A DNA stretch of 64,000 bases from Brachypodius melanocephalos (GCA_013398615.1 VZSR01002395.1:3641609-3705608); one strand, 5' to 3'; counted from the first letter of the stretch, positions 44,694-55,745 are shown. Program-made: numbers and translations. Notes: generated by a model from the sequence alone, not told the origin.

Positions 44694-46899
44694 TTGTCTT
44701 CTGTGGCTAATGGGGCTGCACGGGAGGTTTTGGCATAAGCTTTTCTGCAACCCAAGCCCTCTCTGAGGCCCCAGATAGGACACCAAGGACATTTTGGTGC
44801 AGCCCAAGGTAGCTGGAATCTGGATGAAGGTTGGTGTCAGGCTAATGGAGCTCTGGGGCTGTTATTTCTGTGTGGGATTGGCTTATTGGACTACAGTGTG
44901 GAAATCTCTGGTAAGCTTCAACTAGACCTGGGAGCATCTCCCATGGTGCAGGTCCAAGTGTTCTCCTTTTGGCCAGCATGGTTGGGTGTTCTGTGCACTC
45001 TGCATTTTCCCACCTCTCCCTAGATTTTAAGGGAAAGAAATCCAGGAGCAGAGTCTGGAGAGGGAACTGTGATGTTTTCTGGCCAAGAATCCTGATTTAG
45101 CCAGAATGGTGTGGTTGGTGGCTCATTCTCCATGGAATGGGCATGCAGGTACCACCCAGAGCTCTGTGGGGTGCTGCAGGCAGGCTTTTCTTGTAGGAAA
45201 ACCACCTGGGCTGAAGGAATAACAAAACACCTCTTAGAGACCACTCATCTCATGGAGGTGAGACCCAGGGGAATCTTCCCTGGAGCTCACAGGTGACTCT
45301 CAGCTGGTGTTGCTCCTCTGGGCTCTGGAGAGGGAGTGGGAGAGCCCAGGGCACTGTGCAGGATGTTCTGGGGGGTATCAGGTTGGATCTGCCCACACTG
45401 ATGGTTCTATTCTCCTTCAGATACCAGTGCAATCCTGGAGTCAAACTTCCCAGGTGTTCACGATCCCAGAAAGGAAAGGAACAAACCTTTCACACACAGA
45501 GCTCTCCACCGGGGTTTTCCCACCTTCTGCCCACCCTGGTGGATGTTAACAAGCTAGTAGATCTAGACCTGCTGTGCCTTGATAGAAAGATTTATTTTTA
45601 GGGCCTTGATATTTAAAATGATCTGTTATAATTTCATGCTTAAATAACACTAAATAATGTTCCCTGTTTGCACAGTGTAATTGGAAGAGGCGAATAAACC
45701 AAACAAACCAGCTATGACTGAGCTTCCTTAGTATTTTCAGACTGAGACAAACAGCAAAAAACAAGGGCTTAGCCAATTTAACACTTTGGGGGTATTTTCT
45801 GGTTGGCATTTCACTTTTTCATTTTCACAGGCCAAGAAACATGAGAGTTCTAAAGAGCCAGTGGCTTCTTGCCAAAGAAAACTCAGTTGATCTTAGATTG
45901 CAAAAAAAAAAAAAGAAAAAAAATCAGAAGTGAACTTATTGTTTGTTTTTTAGGAACTGGCAGGGCTAATGACTCTGCAAGTGCCATGGGATTTTATGCA
46001 AGTGCAGAAAAGACTTAGAAAATATTCAGCAAGTTCATTTAGGCTCCTTTCATGCTTCTCAAATCCTGAGGCTTCTTTATTGCTTCTTTATGTCAATTTG
46101 GCACTGCTTGATTTCGCTGCCACCCTCAATGTTACTGCAATGGCATTGCTGTGCTCCATGTGGAGCATCACATCCCATGTAACCTGCCTGGGTTTTTAAG
46201 GGGTTGAATTAAAACTCTGGCCTTTGGTTGACTCTTTTTGGGGATAGGAAGTTCAGGCCAAGCTGCCGTTCTCTGTGTGCAAAGCCCTCGGAGTCATTAT
46301 TTAGGCAAAGAGATTTTGTGATTAGTCATGAATTGGTTGTATTCCCTTCTGGAAAACTGCCATTGGAGAGGGAATATAGCCCGGGCTGGTGGAGCTGCTG
46401 CACATCTTTATCTGGCAGGATCCCTCTCTGTTCAGGAAATGTTAGGGCAACCCTCTCAGGGTCATGTTGGGATTCTGTGCAGGGCCAGGAGCCGGACATG
46501 ACGGTCCTTGTGGGTGGCTATGATTTTACGATTCTCCTGTTAGAAGGCTGTGAGTAAGTTTTCCCTCTGTGTCCCATGGAGCAATGCTCCTGCAGGCTCA
46601 GGCTGTGGCACTGATGATGCTGAGACTCCTTAGCAGCCCTGCATCCTCCTCTTGGTTCCTCCCTTTCCTTCCAGTGCGCTGTCCTCCCTCTGTCCCGCCT
46701 ATCCTGGGCTGAGCAGGCTTCTCCCAGCGCCTCCCCTCCTTCCTGGCTGGTGAAATCCTTCTCCCTCTTCTCTGCACAAGCCTCTGTTTGTGCCCACATT
46801 AGCATTTCTGCTGACTGCAAGGATCGGTTTAATTTCATGGGTGTCATTTCCTTCAAGAAATCCCTCTCTGAGCAGCAGCCCGACGAACGCCTGATAAAA
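44694..46899. other. Non-coding interval with A-rich tract
   Basis: The A-rich tract lies at 45901-45923 (A runs split by one G). A pyrimidine tract ending CTCCTTCAG at 45420 mimics an acceptor ahead of ATACCAGTGC, without a recognisable exon. Segment 45600-45700 is AT-rich (ATAATTTCATGCTTAAATAA). Frames of about 100-112 codons are unrecognised. Confidence 0.5.
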
Positions 46900-47166
46900 C
46901 ATATTTTCCTACGGTAATGATTTTATGGACCCATAAGTCATGAATTTATTATGATCTCAGCCCCTGCTGCTGATTGCTGTAAAATGCAAAGTAATTAACA
47001 GCGAGCAGTAGCAGCTATTCCCACCTGGTAGCTTGTTCTTGGGTACGCTGATGGCTTTGATTAAAGTAATGTCTAAAGTGTACAGCCCAGGCTGTAAAAT
47101 ATTAGCATGATTAATGCAGTATCCTAAATAAGAAACAAAACTAATGGGCATGGTTTAAGGAATTAA
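46900..47166. promoter_or_regulatory. AT-rich putative conserved element, left of the TA repeat
   Basis: ACGGTAATGATTTTATGG, CATAAGTCATGAATTTATT, AAAGTAATTAACAGCGAGC, TTGATTAAAGTAATG and TATTAGCATGATTAATGC form a dense set of homeodomain-like cores without repeat identity. Composition shifts sharply at its left edge. It is one of the best regulatory-element candidates in the window, pending comparative evidence. Confidence 0.35.
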
Positions 47167-47181
47167 ATATATATATCTCTC

Positions 47182-47215
<34 letters not shown>
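47167..47215 (+). repeat. (TA)n microsatellite with CT/GT interruption
   Basis: A short AT run (47167-47176) leads through CTCTCTGTGTG into an uninterrupted (TA)14 at 47188-47215. It is likely length-polymorphic and is inserted between two blocks that look constrained. Confidence 0.97.
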
Positions 47216-47218
<3 letters not shown>

Positions 47219-47221
47219 TCC

Positions 47222-47480
47222 TCTCCCACCCTCTAGCTATTGTTCTGGCTCATTTATGCTTTCTTTTCTGTTAAATAATGTATGGGCTGGAGGACCGGGG
47301 GCCAGGCTACAGATGCATATTGCAGTTTCATAACATCTTAAGTGCTTGTGTTAATTTTTCACTCCTTCCTCCTCTTTCCCCTCAACCTGCCATCTCCCAT
47401 CGCGTAGGGGGAGAAAGATAATCGAGTTTCCTGAACTTGGCCTGAAGTCAGATGTGATTTGATTTGGGTTGCAGACAGCC
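47222..47480. promoter_or_regulatory. Putative conserved element, right of the TA repeat
   Basis: TGGCTCATTTATGC, GTTAAATAATGTATGGGC, GATGCATATTGCAG, CATCTTAAGTGC and, further on, AAAGATAATCGAGTTTCC continue the low-G+C, repeat-free texture of the left block. The two may be a single element split by the microsatellite. Confidence 0.3.
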
Positions 47481-49899
47481 TGGGGAAGTGGCTCCGAGAC
47501 AACTCGGAGAGTTGGATGTGTTTTCTGGCCTCTCAGAAGAGAAACCCCAGCGCTGTGTTCACATCCCCGTGGCTGGGGGTGATCTCTGGGCTGTCTCAAC
47601 AGCTGGCAGCCCATAAGTTTCTTGCACATGAAGAACAACCACATCTGTCCAAAAAAGCTGCAGTGCTTCTGCTGAGAAAAGAACGCTCCTGCTTTTCTTT
47701 TTCTGAACAGCCCAAAAAAGGCAGTGACTTGATTTTAGTGGCAAGTAAGGCCCAAGTCAGATTTCTCCCTGCCACCCTTCCCAAAACCGTGATGAATTTG
47801 GTTTCTGGTATTTTCCAGTGGGAAATTTTCCAATCAGAAATTCGACTTGGGTGTGAGAAAAGGAAATACACTTTTTTTTTTCTTTTTTTAAGACCAGCAC
47901 TTTGAAATTTTTATTTGGAAATGGAGAAAATATCTGATTGAGGGGGGGAAAAAAAAGGAAAAAAAAGGCCTTTCTGACCCACACGTTTTGATCAGCTCTT
48001 CTCTTCGTATTTCTAAAGATGTGTACACCAATGTCATCTAATTCCCTCTGATCAGCCTCTACCTTTTCAGGTCTATTGATCTGCTCTAGTTTATGAAGCT
48101 CCCAACTATTGGAAAGAAGAGTTTATAAATAACTACAGAGAAACGGGATTCTGTATCACAGGAGTTCCAGCTGTGCTGTTTTTGTTTATCACACAACACA
48201 CTTTTTTTTTTTTATTTTTTGGAGCTTTTCTTAACCAGGAGGTTGCAAAAGGAAGCTCAGCATGCCAATGTCACTGAGAACTGTGGTGTTGTATTGTACT
48301 GTACAAATGGTGTTTTCTCCCTCTTGGGATGGAAAGGTTTCTGGGTTTGTTTTTGTAGATAAGATACAAACTCAGTGGTGGTTCTGCTAGTAAATACAAG
48401 TAGCCTCAAGCTCTGGGATGTGTCTTGTTGGTCCCTCCAGTAATTTGACAAAGTACCCTTCCAGCATCCTCCTGAAAAGTACAAGATGAATAATTTTGTT
48501 GATCCCTCAGTCTCTGGAATAGTGGGAAGGGACACTTTGCCAGTGTTAGTGTGGGGTTTGGATGTCTCACCCACATTCAGTGGTGGTCAGTCCCAGCAAT
48601 CAGATGTGTGTTACCAGGAGGGTGAGGGAAGTTCTCCCTCTAAAACTGCCACTTCTGGAATCGTGACTATCTTTTTGGGGGAAAGGTGTAGGAAACCTCA
48701 AAAAGATAGAGTCTGTGATTTAAAGTGCAGGGGGGCTTGCAGGCAAGGAGAGAATAATCAGATTGAGATGTGTTGTTTGAGTAGAGAGGCAGCTGGGAGA
48801 GGGGGGAGCCAAGCACAGTCCAGTGAGGAGTAGGATGGTTTGCTGTACCTTGTGATGTGAGTTACCCAGTGAACCCATTAAGCAAAAAGTTTAGAGAAAA
48901 TGAAGGTAAGTCCATTCTCCTGACGCGCATAATTACATTCCATCCTCACTTGCTGCTGTGGAGTCCAAAAGAGGAGAACGAATGGATGTGAAGCAGGACT
49001 AGATCATCATGGAAGGCAGATCCCTGGGGATGCTGAATGTAATCAAAGGGTTTGCAGCAAGGAGAGAGTCACAGACATCCTCATTTGCTTTCCCTCTCTT
49101 CCTCTTGGGAAGGCTGTGGCCATGTTCTCATGCCTGCTCTGGCCTCTTGTCGTGACACAGGGTCTCAGAGCGCTGGAGGACGTGGTTTGACTGACAGCAC
49201 TTCCCTTCCTCAGGAATGGATGTCCCCAGTCTTATTCCACCACGTGAGACCTTGTGAGGTGGCTGAGGAAGCACAGGGCAGGTGCTGGAGGAAGGGCAGA
49301 GATGCTGGGCTACATCACGATTCCCACCAGGACCATCTGGCCTGGGGGGCGTGGAGGACACCACGAGCCCGTGGGGCTGAGAGAGAAAAGCCAGGTGTGT
49401 GGATCTCATGCCAGCCCTGAGCCATGGCAGTGCCACAGCAAACCCTGGCCTGTGAGGGTGGTGTGGTGCCTGGACAAGGGGAGGCTGATCCTTCTCATCC
49501 CTTGTTTGGGCGCTGCTTGAGCCGGCTGCCGCAGTCAGGCTGCAGGGTCATATTTGGAAAGGCTTTCTCAGCAGTGCACACATGTTAATGATGTTTGAGG
49601 AGTAGTTTCTGTGGGAGACCTGGGAGCCAGGCAGCTCTGCAAATCAGCCCATTAGTATTTTTAAAAGAAAACCTCCATCCTATAGGAGCTGCTTTGGCCT
49701 CTGGAGACGTGCCAGAACTGTATCCCAGACTGCACCGCATCCGCTTCTATTAGATCTTTCCCTCTCTCCTTTTATCCACCCCTTTTCCTTCCCTCCTGCC
49801 TAGAGCTTTCTCTTGCTTTGCTATCCAAAACACACTTTAGCTGTTCCTTTGGAAGTTTGCACAAGGGTGGGTTGGCGTTTACTTTTCCCCCTGCCGTCT
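47481..49899. other. Non-coding interval with homopolymer tracts
   Basis: T tracts lie at about 47871-47889 and 48202-48220, and a G7/A8 tract at 47942-47968. The T and A tracts flank an AT-rich stretch but do not delimit an identifiable element. AAG|GTAAGT near 48906 is a perfect donor match without a convincing upstream exon. A 148-codon plus frame (47459-47905) is unrecognised. Confidence 0.5.
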
Positions 49900-50120
49900 C
49901 CTTTCTCCTCTCGGAGCTAATCACCCCGCTGAAAATTGAGCTGTAATTCGGTCGGCAGTGGTCAGATTGAGCCGAACATGTGTGCTCCAGCACATCCCCA
50001 GATTCTTGCATCAACAAAAATGAGCACAGACAGGCACAAAGCAAAGGAGAGATGGCGTGGCCTTGTTTAAAACACACTCGTGCAGCAGCTGAACAAAAGC
50101 TGCCTGTCTGCTTTTTGGAG
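49900..50120. promoter_or_regulatory. Putative conserved element
   Basis: CTCTCGGAGCTAATCACCCC, GCTGAAAATTGAGCTGTAAT, TTCGGTCGGCAGTGG and TGAGCCGAACATGTGTGC keep CpGs in otherwise mixed sequence, followed by TTGCATCAACAAAAATGAGC. No repeat is recognised. The call is by texture only. Confidence 0.22.
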
Positions 50121-50323
50121 GTGGGTGAAAGAAGAGGTTGTCTGGCTTGATGTGCACAGCAAGGAGGGGAGCTGGTGATTCCCCCCTCCTCCCCCTGCCA
50201 TCTGCAGCCTGGTGGCAGGTAGGGGAGGTTGGTTTGGTGGGGAGGATTTGTAGCTGCCGTGAGTCAGTCAGTGTGTCAGGGTAAATCAAGCCTGACGTTT
50301 TTAACATCTTCCCCACACAAAGA

Positions 50324-50341
50324 GGGAGGGGCGGGGGGGGG
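50324..50341 (+). other. G-rich tract with quadruplex potential
   Basis: GGG, GGGG and a run of nine G are separated by single A and C. The nine-G run can supply two tracts, so a four-tract quadruplex with one-base loops is possible. Confidence 0.5.
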
Positions 50342-51954
50342 AACGGAGGAAGCAGTTGTAATTTTATGTCTATATCCTGCTCGACTAATCAAGGTGAGCA
50401 AGAGACTTGCCAGCCACAGGTTTTTCCCTTGTTAGCTTGTTCGTTTCTCTGCTTTGCCTTTCCCTTTCCTTTCCTGGACCAGAAGCAATCTCCTCTGTAG
50501 GGAAAGAAAGATCCAGTTCATCAATGCTAGAGGCTTGTAGACAAATGGTTCTTGCTCCTCCAGACTGTCTCTTCTATTATGTCTCTAATTAGGGAAGTGA
50601 AAACTCATGGAAAAATGCATTTTGGCAGAGGTTTGACTAGCTTTGACCCTGTATCCTGCCTCCTCACTCCTATTCAGACCCTAAACTTACTGCTAGCCCT
50701 AATGGCAGTGCTGTAGTGCACCATATCCTCTCCTGCCTCTCTCAGGAGCACCTTGTTCAGGTTGGACAGGCCTACAGGTGAGCTGTGGAAAGAAAGAATA
50801 TCTGCATCATGAGAGGAAGGTAATTCCAGGGGATTTCCAGCAGCAGCATGGCTTTAGAGTTGTGCTTGGCGTGCCTCTTGTCTTGCCTCGGGCATGTGCT
50901 GCTGCTTTGTACCTTGCTGCCAGCACAGGCTGCCTGCCCTAATCCCGGGTGGGCTAATTCCCTCTGGGGAGCAAGGAGAGGAAGGGAGGCAAAGTAAATT
51001 CATAGATGGGTGCCACCATTCCATTTTCACAGTCCAGAGTATGGGTGTGACACATTAGGTGCATCCCGGTTTGAATACTGGGATTAACAGGATGCTTTTC
51101 CTTTTACTGGGAGTGATGATCCAGTAGCCTGGGATACCTGGTGGGTTGTGAAAGGGCTTGTGCTCCAGGGGAACAGCCTGGCACCTTTAGAGCTGTCTTC
51201 CAACCCATGGCATGGGTTGTCCTGAAGGTGGGTGAGGTGGATCATGCATGGTCCTGAGCTGGAGCACTTGAGCAGCATTAAAAGCTGCACGCTGGGTCCG
51301 TGTGCTGGCAGGGCAGGGCAGCATCATTAAAATTCCTGGTGTGCACAGAAGTGGACTAAGTCATCAGCACAGGGCAGGGAGCCTCCGAGTTCTGAGTGCT
51401 CGTGCTGATTTACACCATCTGGGGAACTGGGCCAAATCTGTCTCTTTCAATGAATGATCATTCAATTTTTCTCTCTGCTATCAAGCCCTTAAACAAAAGC
51501 CAATTGAAATCAATGGGAGACTTTCATCATTTTCAGGGTTATAGGCCTAAAAAAATTGGATGCTTGGGGAAAAAGCAGGCAGGGGAAGAGAAAGGGAAGA
51601 AGGAATAATTGCTGCTGTAACATTATGGCTTACAACAGAAACAGATGGAAGTGAGAAATGCTTTAGTTACGATTCTCTGACAGCAACAATTCAGCAAAGC
51701 TGTACATGGAGATGTGTACATTGAAGAGCATCCTTCTTTATGTAGACTGCTCTGTGGGTGCAGAGAGAGCCTGTCCCTCTGTGAATCCCATCTCTGCGTG
51801 TCCTATTTCTAGATGTGATTAAGTTCTCTGCTCTTCCATTGCAGTTCAAGTTGTTATTAGTGGTAAGCACTTGCACATGCTCCACAGCTGGCTGCTCCAC
51901 ACAGAACTGCAGGAAGAAGTGCTGTCTTCTGCTCCCAGAAACCAGCAGGATTTT
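50342..51954. other. Non-coding interval with a fossil repeat motif
   Basis: Near 51497-51520, CCAATTGAAATCAATGGGAG resembles the widespread amniote fossil repeat with 'attgacttcaatggg' words. The remainder has only frames under 75 codons, no CpG cluster and no CR1. Confidence 0.45.
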
Positions 51955-52017
51955 AAAAAAAAAAAAAAAAAAAAAGTGGGGTTTTTTGGTGTTTTTTTGG
52001 GTTTGTTTTTTTTTTTT
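51955..52017. repeat. A21 tract followed by T/G-rich and T12 tracts
   Basis: An uninterrupted run of 21 A (51955-51975) is followed by G/T-rich sequence and a T12 run (52006-52017), then GCAG. The A and T runs could pair as a hairpin. The T run with TTTGCAG also mimics a splice acceptor. Most likely it is simple sequence. Confidence 0.85.
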
Positions 52018-52079
52018 GCAGTAGCTGGAAGAGGGGGAGGTTAGCATCTCATCCAGCCTCTGGCTGTATTTTGATAAAA

Positions 52080-52400
52080 TCCTTTGTCCAATGACTGCAA
52101 AGTATTTTGCACGTACAGCAGGATAAATCCCCTTCAGACAGGTATTATCTGGCCTATTTTTACAGCCGAGAACTCGCAGCCTTCGGAGCCATCCGAAGGC
52201 GCTGCCTGCACCTTGTGATCTCCTGGGCAGAATGAACGTGTCAGGATGGGTGCTGTCAAACCCAGCCCCGGCTCCAACACATCCCTCCGGTGTGCCATTA
52301 GACCCTGCCTCCCCACCCCTATCACAGGTGTGACAATCATCCCTTCCCCCGGGTAAACATTTCATTATGCGATGCTGCCGAAGCACCTCGGAGGGGAGAA
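52080..52400. promoter_or_regulatory. CpG-retaining putative conserved element containing a hairpin
   Basis: GCAAAGTATTTTGCACGTAC, AGGTATTATCTGGCC, CCGAGAACTCGCAGC and AACATTTCATTATGCGATGC, then GCCGAAGCACCTCGG, keep many CpGs. The inverted repeat at 52176-52205 lies inside. No repeat family is seen. The 231-codon minus frame (51691-52386) runs into the T/A tracts as poly-Lys/Phe and is not credible coding. A constrained regulatory element is plausible. Confidence 0.3.
52176..52205. repeat. Perfect 8-bp inverted repeat extending to 12 bp
   Basis: CCTTCGGA (52180-52187) and TCCGAAGG (52192-52199) are exact reverse complements around the loop GCCA. A further GCAG (52176-52179) pairs with CTGC (52202-52205) across a two-base CG bulge. 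It would fold as a tight stem-loop in RNA or single-stranded DNA. Confidence 0.8.
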
Positions 52401-52591
52401 GACCTACAGATAAGTCTGCGTTCTCATTTTTTTTTTTTTTTGGGCTGTATTTGCGCGCGTGTTTTCTGCTTTAGCTGCTCTCCCCTTTCTTTGCCTGCTC
52501 ATTAGTTCTGCCTGAGTGCAGGACCTCTCCAAAAAAAATGCAGCGTTGGCAGTGGGCATGAATTCTTAACGACTCCTGTCTCTAATGACAG

Positions 52592-52671
52592 AATCCAGGG
52601 CCAGGCAGTCGGTTTGCTCGCTGGGAGAAGGAGAGGAAGATGAGACCGTGGCTCCTCTCCTTGTCACGAGG
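52592..52671 (+). other. Exon-like segment (predicted, 80 bases)
   Basis: The acceptor CTCTAATGACAG has a CTTAAC branch-like site about 25 bases upstream, and the donor ACGAGG|GTGAGT is near consensus. One frame is open through it (SRARQSVCSLGEGEEDETVA) and has an ATG just upstream at 52585. No family is recognised. It may be a non-coding exon or chance. Confidence 0.2.
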
Positions 52672-54899
52672 GTGAGTTTGCAAAATCACGGGAGGATCTG
52701 CAAAATATGCTCAGGTCTTGGACTGCTTCTCACGCTGCAAGGAGAATTGCTCGAGATGGCAGATGGAAAGAGATGCCTCTCGGGCTGTGGAAGGTGTTGG
52801 ATTTGTTTTTAAAGCTCACTCTGCTGTTCTACCCAAGCAATCAACAACAGATTCTGGCTTTTGAGCCAAAGCTGAAAATCTCGAGTCTGACTTGCCCGGT
52901 GCCCTTTTGTGCTGACCAACTTAATGCAGACGGAATGTATTAAATTGGTAAAAAAGCCCAAACAAAACAATACAACAATCAATTCACAGAAAAAAACCCG
53001 CCAAGTGTTCAATTTTACTGAGCAGGAGAAGGACTTTTCTTAATGGAGAGATTAAAACTTATTTTTAGCAGTGTTTTTTGTTGTCTTTCATTCCTATTCT
53101 GTCCTTGATTCAAAGTTTGCTTCACTTTTTTGCAGATGCAGCTTTTCACATGAGTTAGCTTTTCTTTCACAGACTCTCTTATTTTTTTTTAAAGAGGAAA
53201 CAAGTCTTCACAAGTTAAAAGAGATGGGAAGAGAAAGTCAGGTGAATCCTGCCTGGGTGCCATTCTTTCTGTTTCAAATAATGTCAGGCATAAGAAGAAA
53301 AAAAAAAAATTACAAATCTTTGGGGTTTGATTTTTAAAAGCCAAACCAAGGAAAATCACAATTTTTCATACTGGTGATGAAATCCTAGATTTTTACTTTG
53401 GCGGATTTGTGCTGAAATGTCACTTGGTAGAAATGTTTTGTTCCTGATGAAATCTCAGTGGGCGCTGAGAAGATTTCGAGTTGATCGTGGGATGACCAAT
53501 CCCTCTTGGAGTTCTGGTTATTTCTTTCGATTTGTCCTGGTCTCTCCTTCCCACTTTCATCCTTGCTGATGCATTTTTCCGCTCCCCTTCCTGTTGCACT
53601 GAAATTTCCAGCACCAAGACCATTAAAATGCCCATGAGGCATTTCCTTCCTGGATGTTGGGTCAAGATCTTTGTGATTCCAAGAGATGCCATCTTAACCT
53701 GACCGAGTTGCCTCCATCTCACACACTCTTGCTGGAAAACTTTTCATTTTTCTGCTCAGAGTACTTCACTCCACTTCTTCTGTAAGAAAGGCAGATTTTG
53801 GACATTCCATGTGGCCTGGAGGTTGCTCAGGTAGGCTGGATCTCCACCTGTGTTAACTGCAGAGTTATTTCTGGCTTTGCAACAACTGAAGTTCAGCTTT
53901 TTTTCTGGTTTGTTGTTCCTCGGTACCTCAGATCTGTTAAAGAAATAAGTAAATAAATAAAATTGGTGGCGTTTGTTTGGGGAATCTTCAGAACCATAGG
54001 TAAACCTTTGATTTGGAGGAAAGTTGGGAAGTGTCCTGTCCAGGGATTCTCCTTCCCCTCTCAGTCCCATCTGTGTCCATGGGCCCAGGGAAATGCACTG
54101 GTGTTCCCCTCGTTCTGACAGATGAGTGCATGCTGCAACACCAATGTCTTGCACCTCTGGCAGTGGTCTTTGGCTGAGTAATCTGAAAACTAAGGGATCT
54201 CTGGAGCTCTCTTCAGAGCCCTGGTTTGAAAACTTCTTCTGCACGAAGCCTATGCCATGACTTTGGAGACGAGACCTGGCCGTCTCAAGACCACAGTGTT
54301 CTGCAGAAATGTGGAGCCACCACCTTTTGTGGCACACTGATGTTCTAGACCAGCTCAGGGGTGAAATATCCAAAATCCATCTGTAATGAGGTCTTTGGGA
54401 CTCTCTTCTCCATGTCTCGCTGGCAGGAAGTTCCCACCTTCTGTGTGTGTGCCTCCATCCCCTCAAGCAAGCACGTTGATTCCACAATCCTCTTGCTCTC
54501 GAGGGCAGGTTTTAAAATCCTGTCGTAATTATTCACAAGCTTTGATTGGAGCCCACGCTCAGAAACGCTATTTGCATCCAGGGAGGATCTGATTATAATT
54601 GCCAAAGAGAAGTTTCTTTGAGACTGATTCTGTGTCAGATTGAAATTTCTTGATGATGCTCTTTGGGCACCAGAACTGTGCAGGCTCAAGGTCCAGAGAA
54701 AGATGGTGGAAGGGACTTGGGGTGTCAGATTTGGGGATGGAAATTGCTTTTTCTTCAGAGAAGATGGGTGTGGCAGGAATGCTGAGCTGGAGAAAGAGCC
54801 GAGCAGTAGAAACTGGAATTACCTGGCTGGTCTTTGGGGCACCGCTGTCTTCTCCACCCCAAAGACTTGAGGAGGCAGCCTGTTTCTGCAGGATGGTTG
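52672..54899. other. Non-coding interval holding the longest ORF of the window
   Basis: The minus frame 53756-54487 is open for 243 codons, with two shorter minus frames nearby (53420-53722 and 54345-54689). The translated sequence is Arg/Ser/Trp-rich at the start and Asn/Phe-rich later. I find no motif, signal peptide or membrane segment. An A run lies at 53299-53311. I do not call a gene. Confidence 0.5.
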
Positions 54900-54984
54900 A
54901 TTTAAATCACCCATTTTAATCATGATTTAAATCAACGAGCAGGAAATCTTGATTTAAAAACCACGTTTTAATCTTGTATTTTAA
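54896..54984. repeat. GATTTAAATC-type fossil repeat
   Basis: GGTTGATTTAAATCACCC, TCATGATTTAAATCAACG and CTTGATTTAAAAACCACG lie within 70 bases, ending TTTTAATCTTG. This word series occurs in an old dispersed repeat seen in bird and reptile genomes. I recognise the pattern but cannot assign a family name with confidence. Confidence 0.55.
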
Positions 54985-55278
54985 AGTTCATTTCCTAATG
55001 AAACGCGGCTTTTCATTGGTTGGCATAATTTGGTGCTATTTTTGGCAAAGCAAAAGGGGACGCGACACCCATACATATTTATCGGTGTGACTGTATAGCT
55101 CAATATATATCTGTTCTAACTTTTACATCTCTTTATTACATTGAAGGAATGGAAAGCATGTAATTTCTGATATAATAGCCATGGCTTTGTTTTTTCTACA
55201 CTTGTCTCCAGCTATATGAGGACAAAAATTAAAATGCAATTAAAAATGCATGAAGAAAGCAGTTAAAAAGTTTGTTGT
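54985..55278. promoter_or_regulatory. Putative conserved non-coding element
   Basis: AATGAAACGCGGCTTTTCATT, GGTTGGCATAATTTGG, GGGGACGCGACACCC, ATACATATTTATCGGTGTG and CTCAATATATATCTG occur in order, then ATGTAATTTCTGATATAATAG and AATGCAATTAAAAATGCATG. CpG-bearing words in strongly AT-rich, non-repetitive DNA between two fossil repeats suggest long-term constraint. It is among the strongest candidates here. Confidence 0.35.
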
Positions 55279-55280
55279 TG

Positions 55281-55745
55281 GTATCACAGAGGGCTGGAAC
55301 GAGCCTCTGCAGATAATCTACTCCGTGTGTTGGCATTGAGGCAAGATCAATTACACCTTTCCCCTCCACACAGGTGTTTGTTTAACCTTTCTGTAGATGT
55401 CTCCAGTGAAAAATTCTGCAACTTCCCCGTATCTGTTCTAAGGAGAAAGTTTTTAATCTTTTTTTTTTTCTTTTTAGATGTCTAAACTTGAGCTTTCTTT
55501 GCTCCAAGTTAAATTATTTCTTCTTCTGCCACTGAACACAGAGAACAATCGACTGCTGTCTTAATAACCTGCAAGCTACTGGAAGATTGTTATGCCTCTG
55601 TGCCTTAGTCTTCTCCTTTTTTTTTCTAGGCTGAATGAACCTAGTTCGTTTAACCTTTCCTTGCCAGCTCTTCCTAAAGCTGTGAAGGTTTAATTTCTTC
55701 TCCTCCAGACTGCCCCCTGCTTTTTTCATCTCCTTCTGCATCTGC
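55281..55745 (-). mobile_element. CR1: Ancient CR1-type LINE, 3' UTR-side fragment
   Basis: Reverse-orientation landmarks appear in the right order. TATCACAGAGGGCTGGAACG and AGATAATCTACTCC form the terminus. TTCTTCTGCCACTGAACACAG, GAGAACAATCGACTG, GAAGATTGTTATGCCTCTGT and GGCTGAATGAACCTAG follow, then TTTAACCTTTCCTTGCC. They match the old amniote CR1 types common in turtles and crocodilians rather than the young avian tails. It is heavily diverged, with an inserted T-rich tract at about 55460. Confidence 0.7.

Noticed and set aside
51691..52386. 231-codon minus-strand frame
   Set aside because: It reads through homopolymer tracts as poly-Lys and poly-Phe; not a plausible protein.
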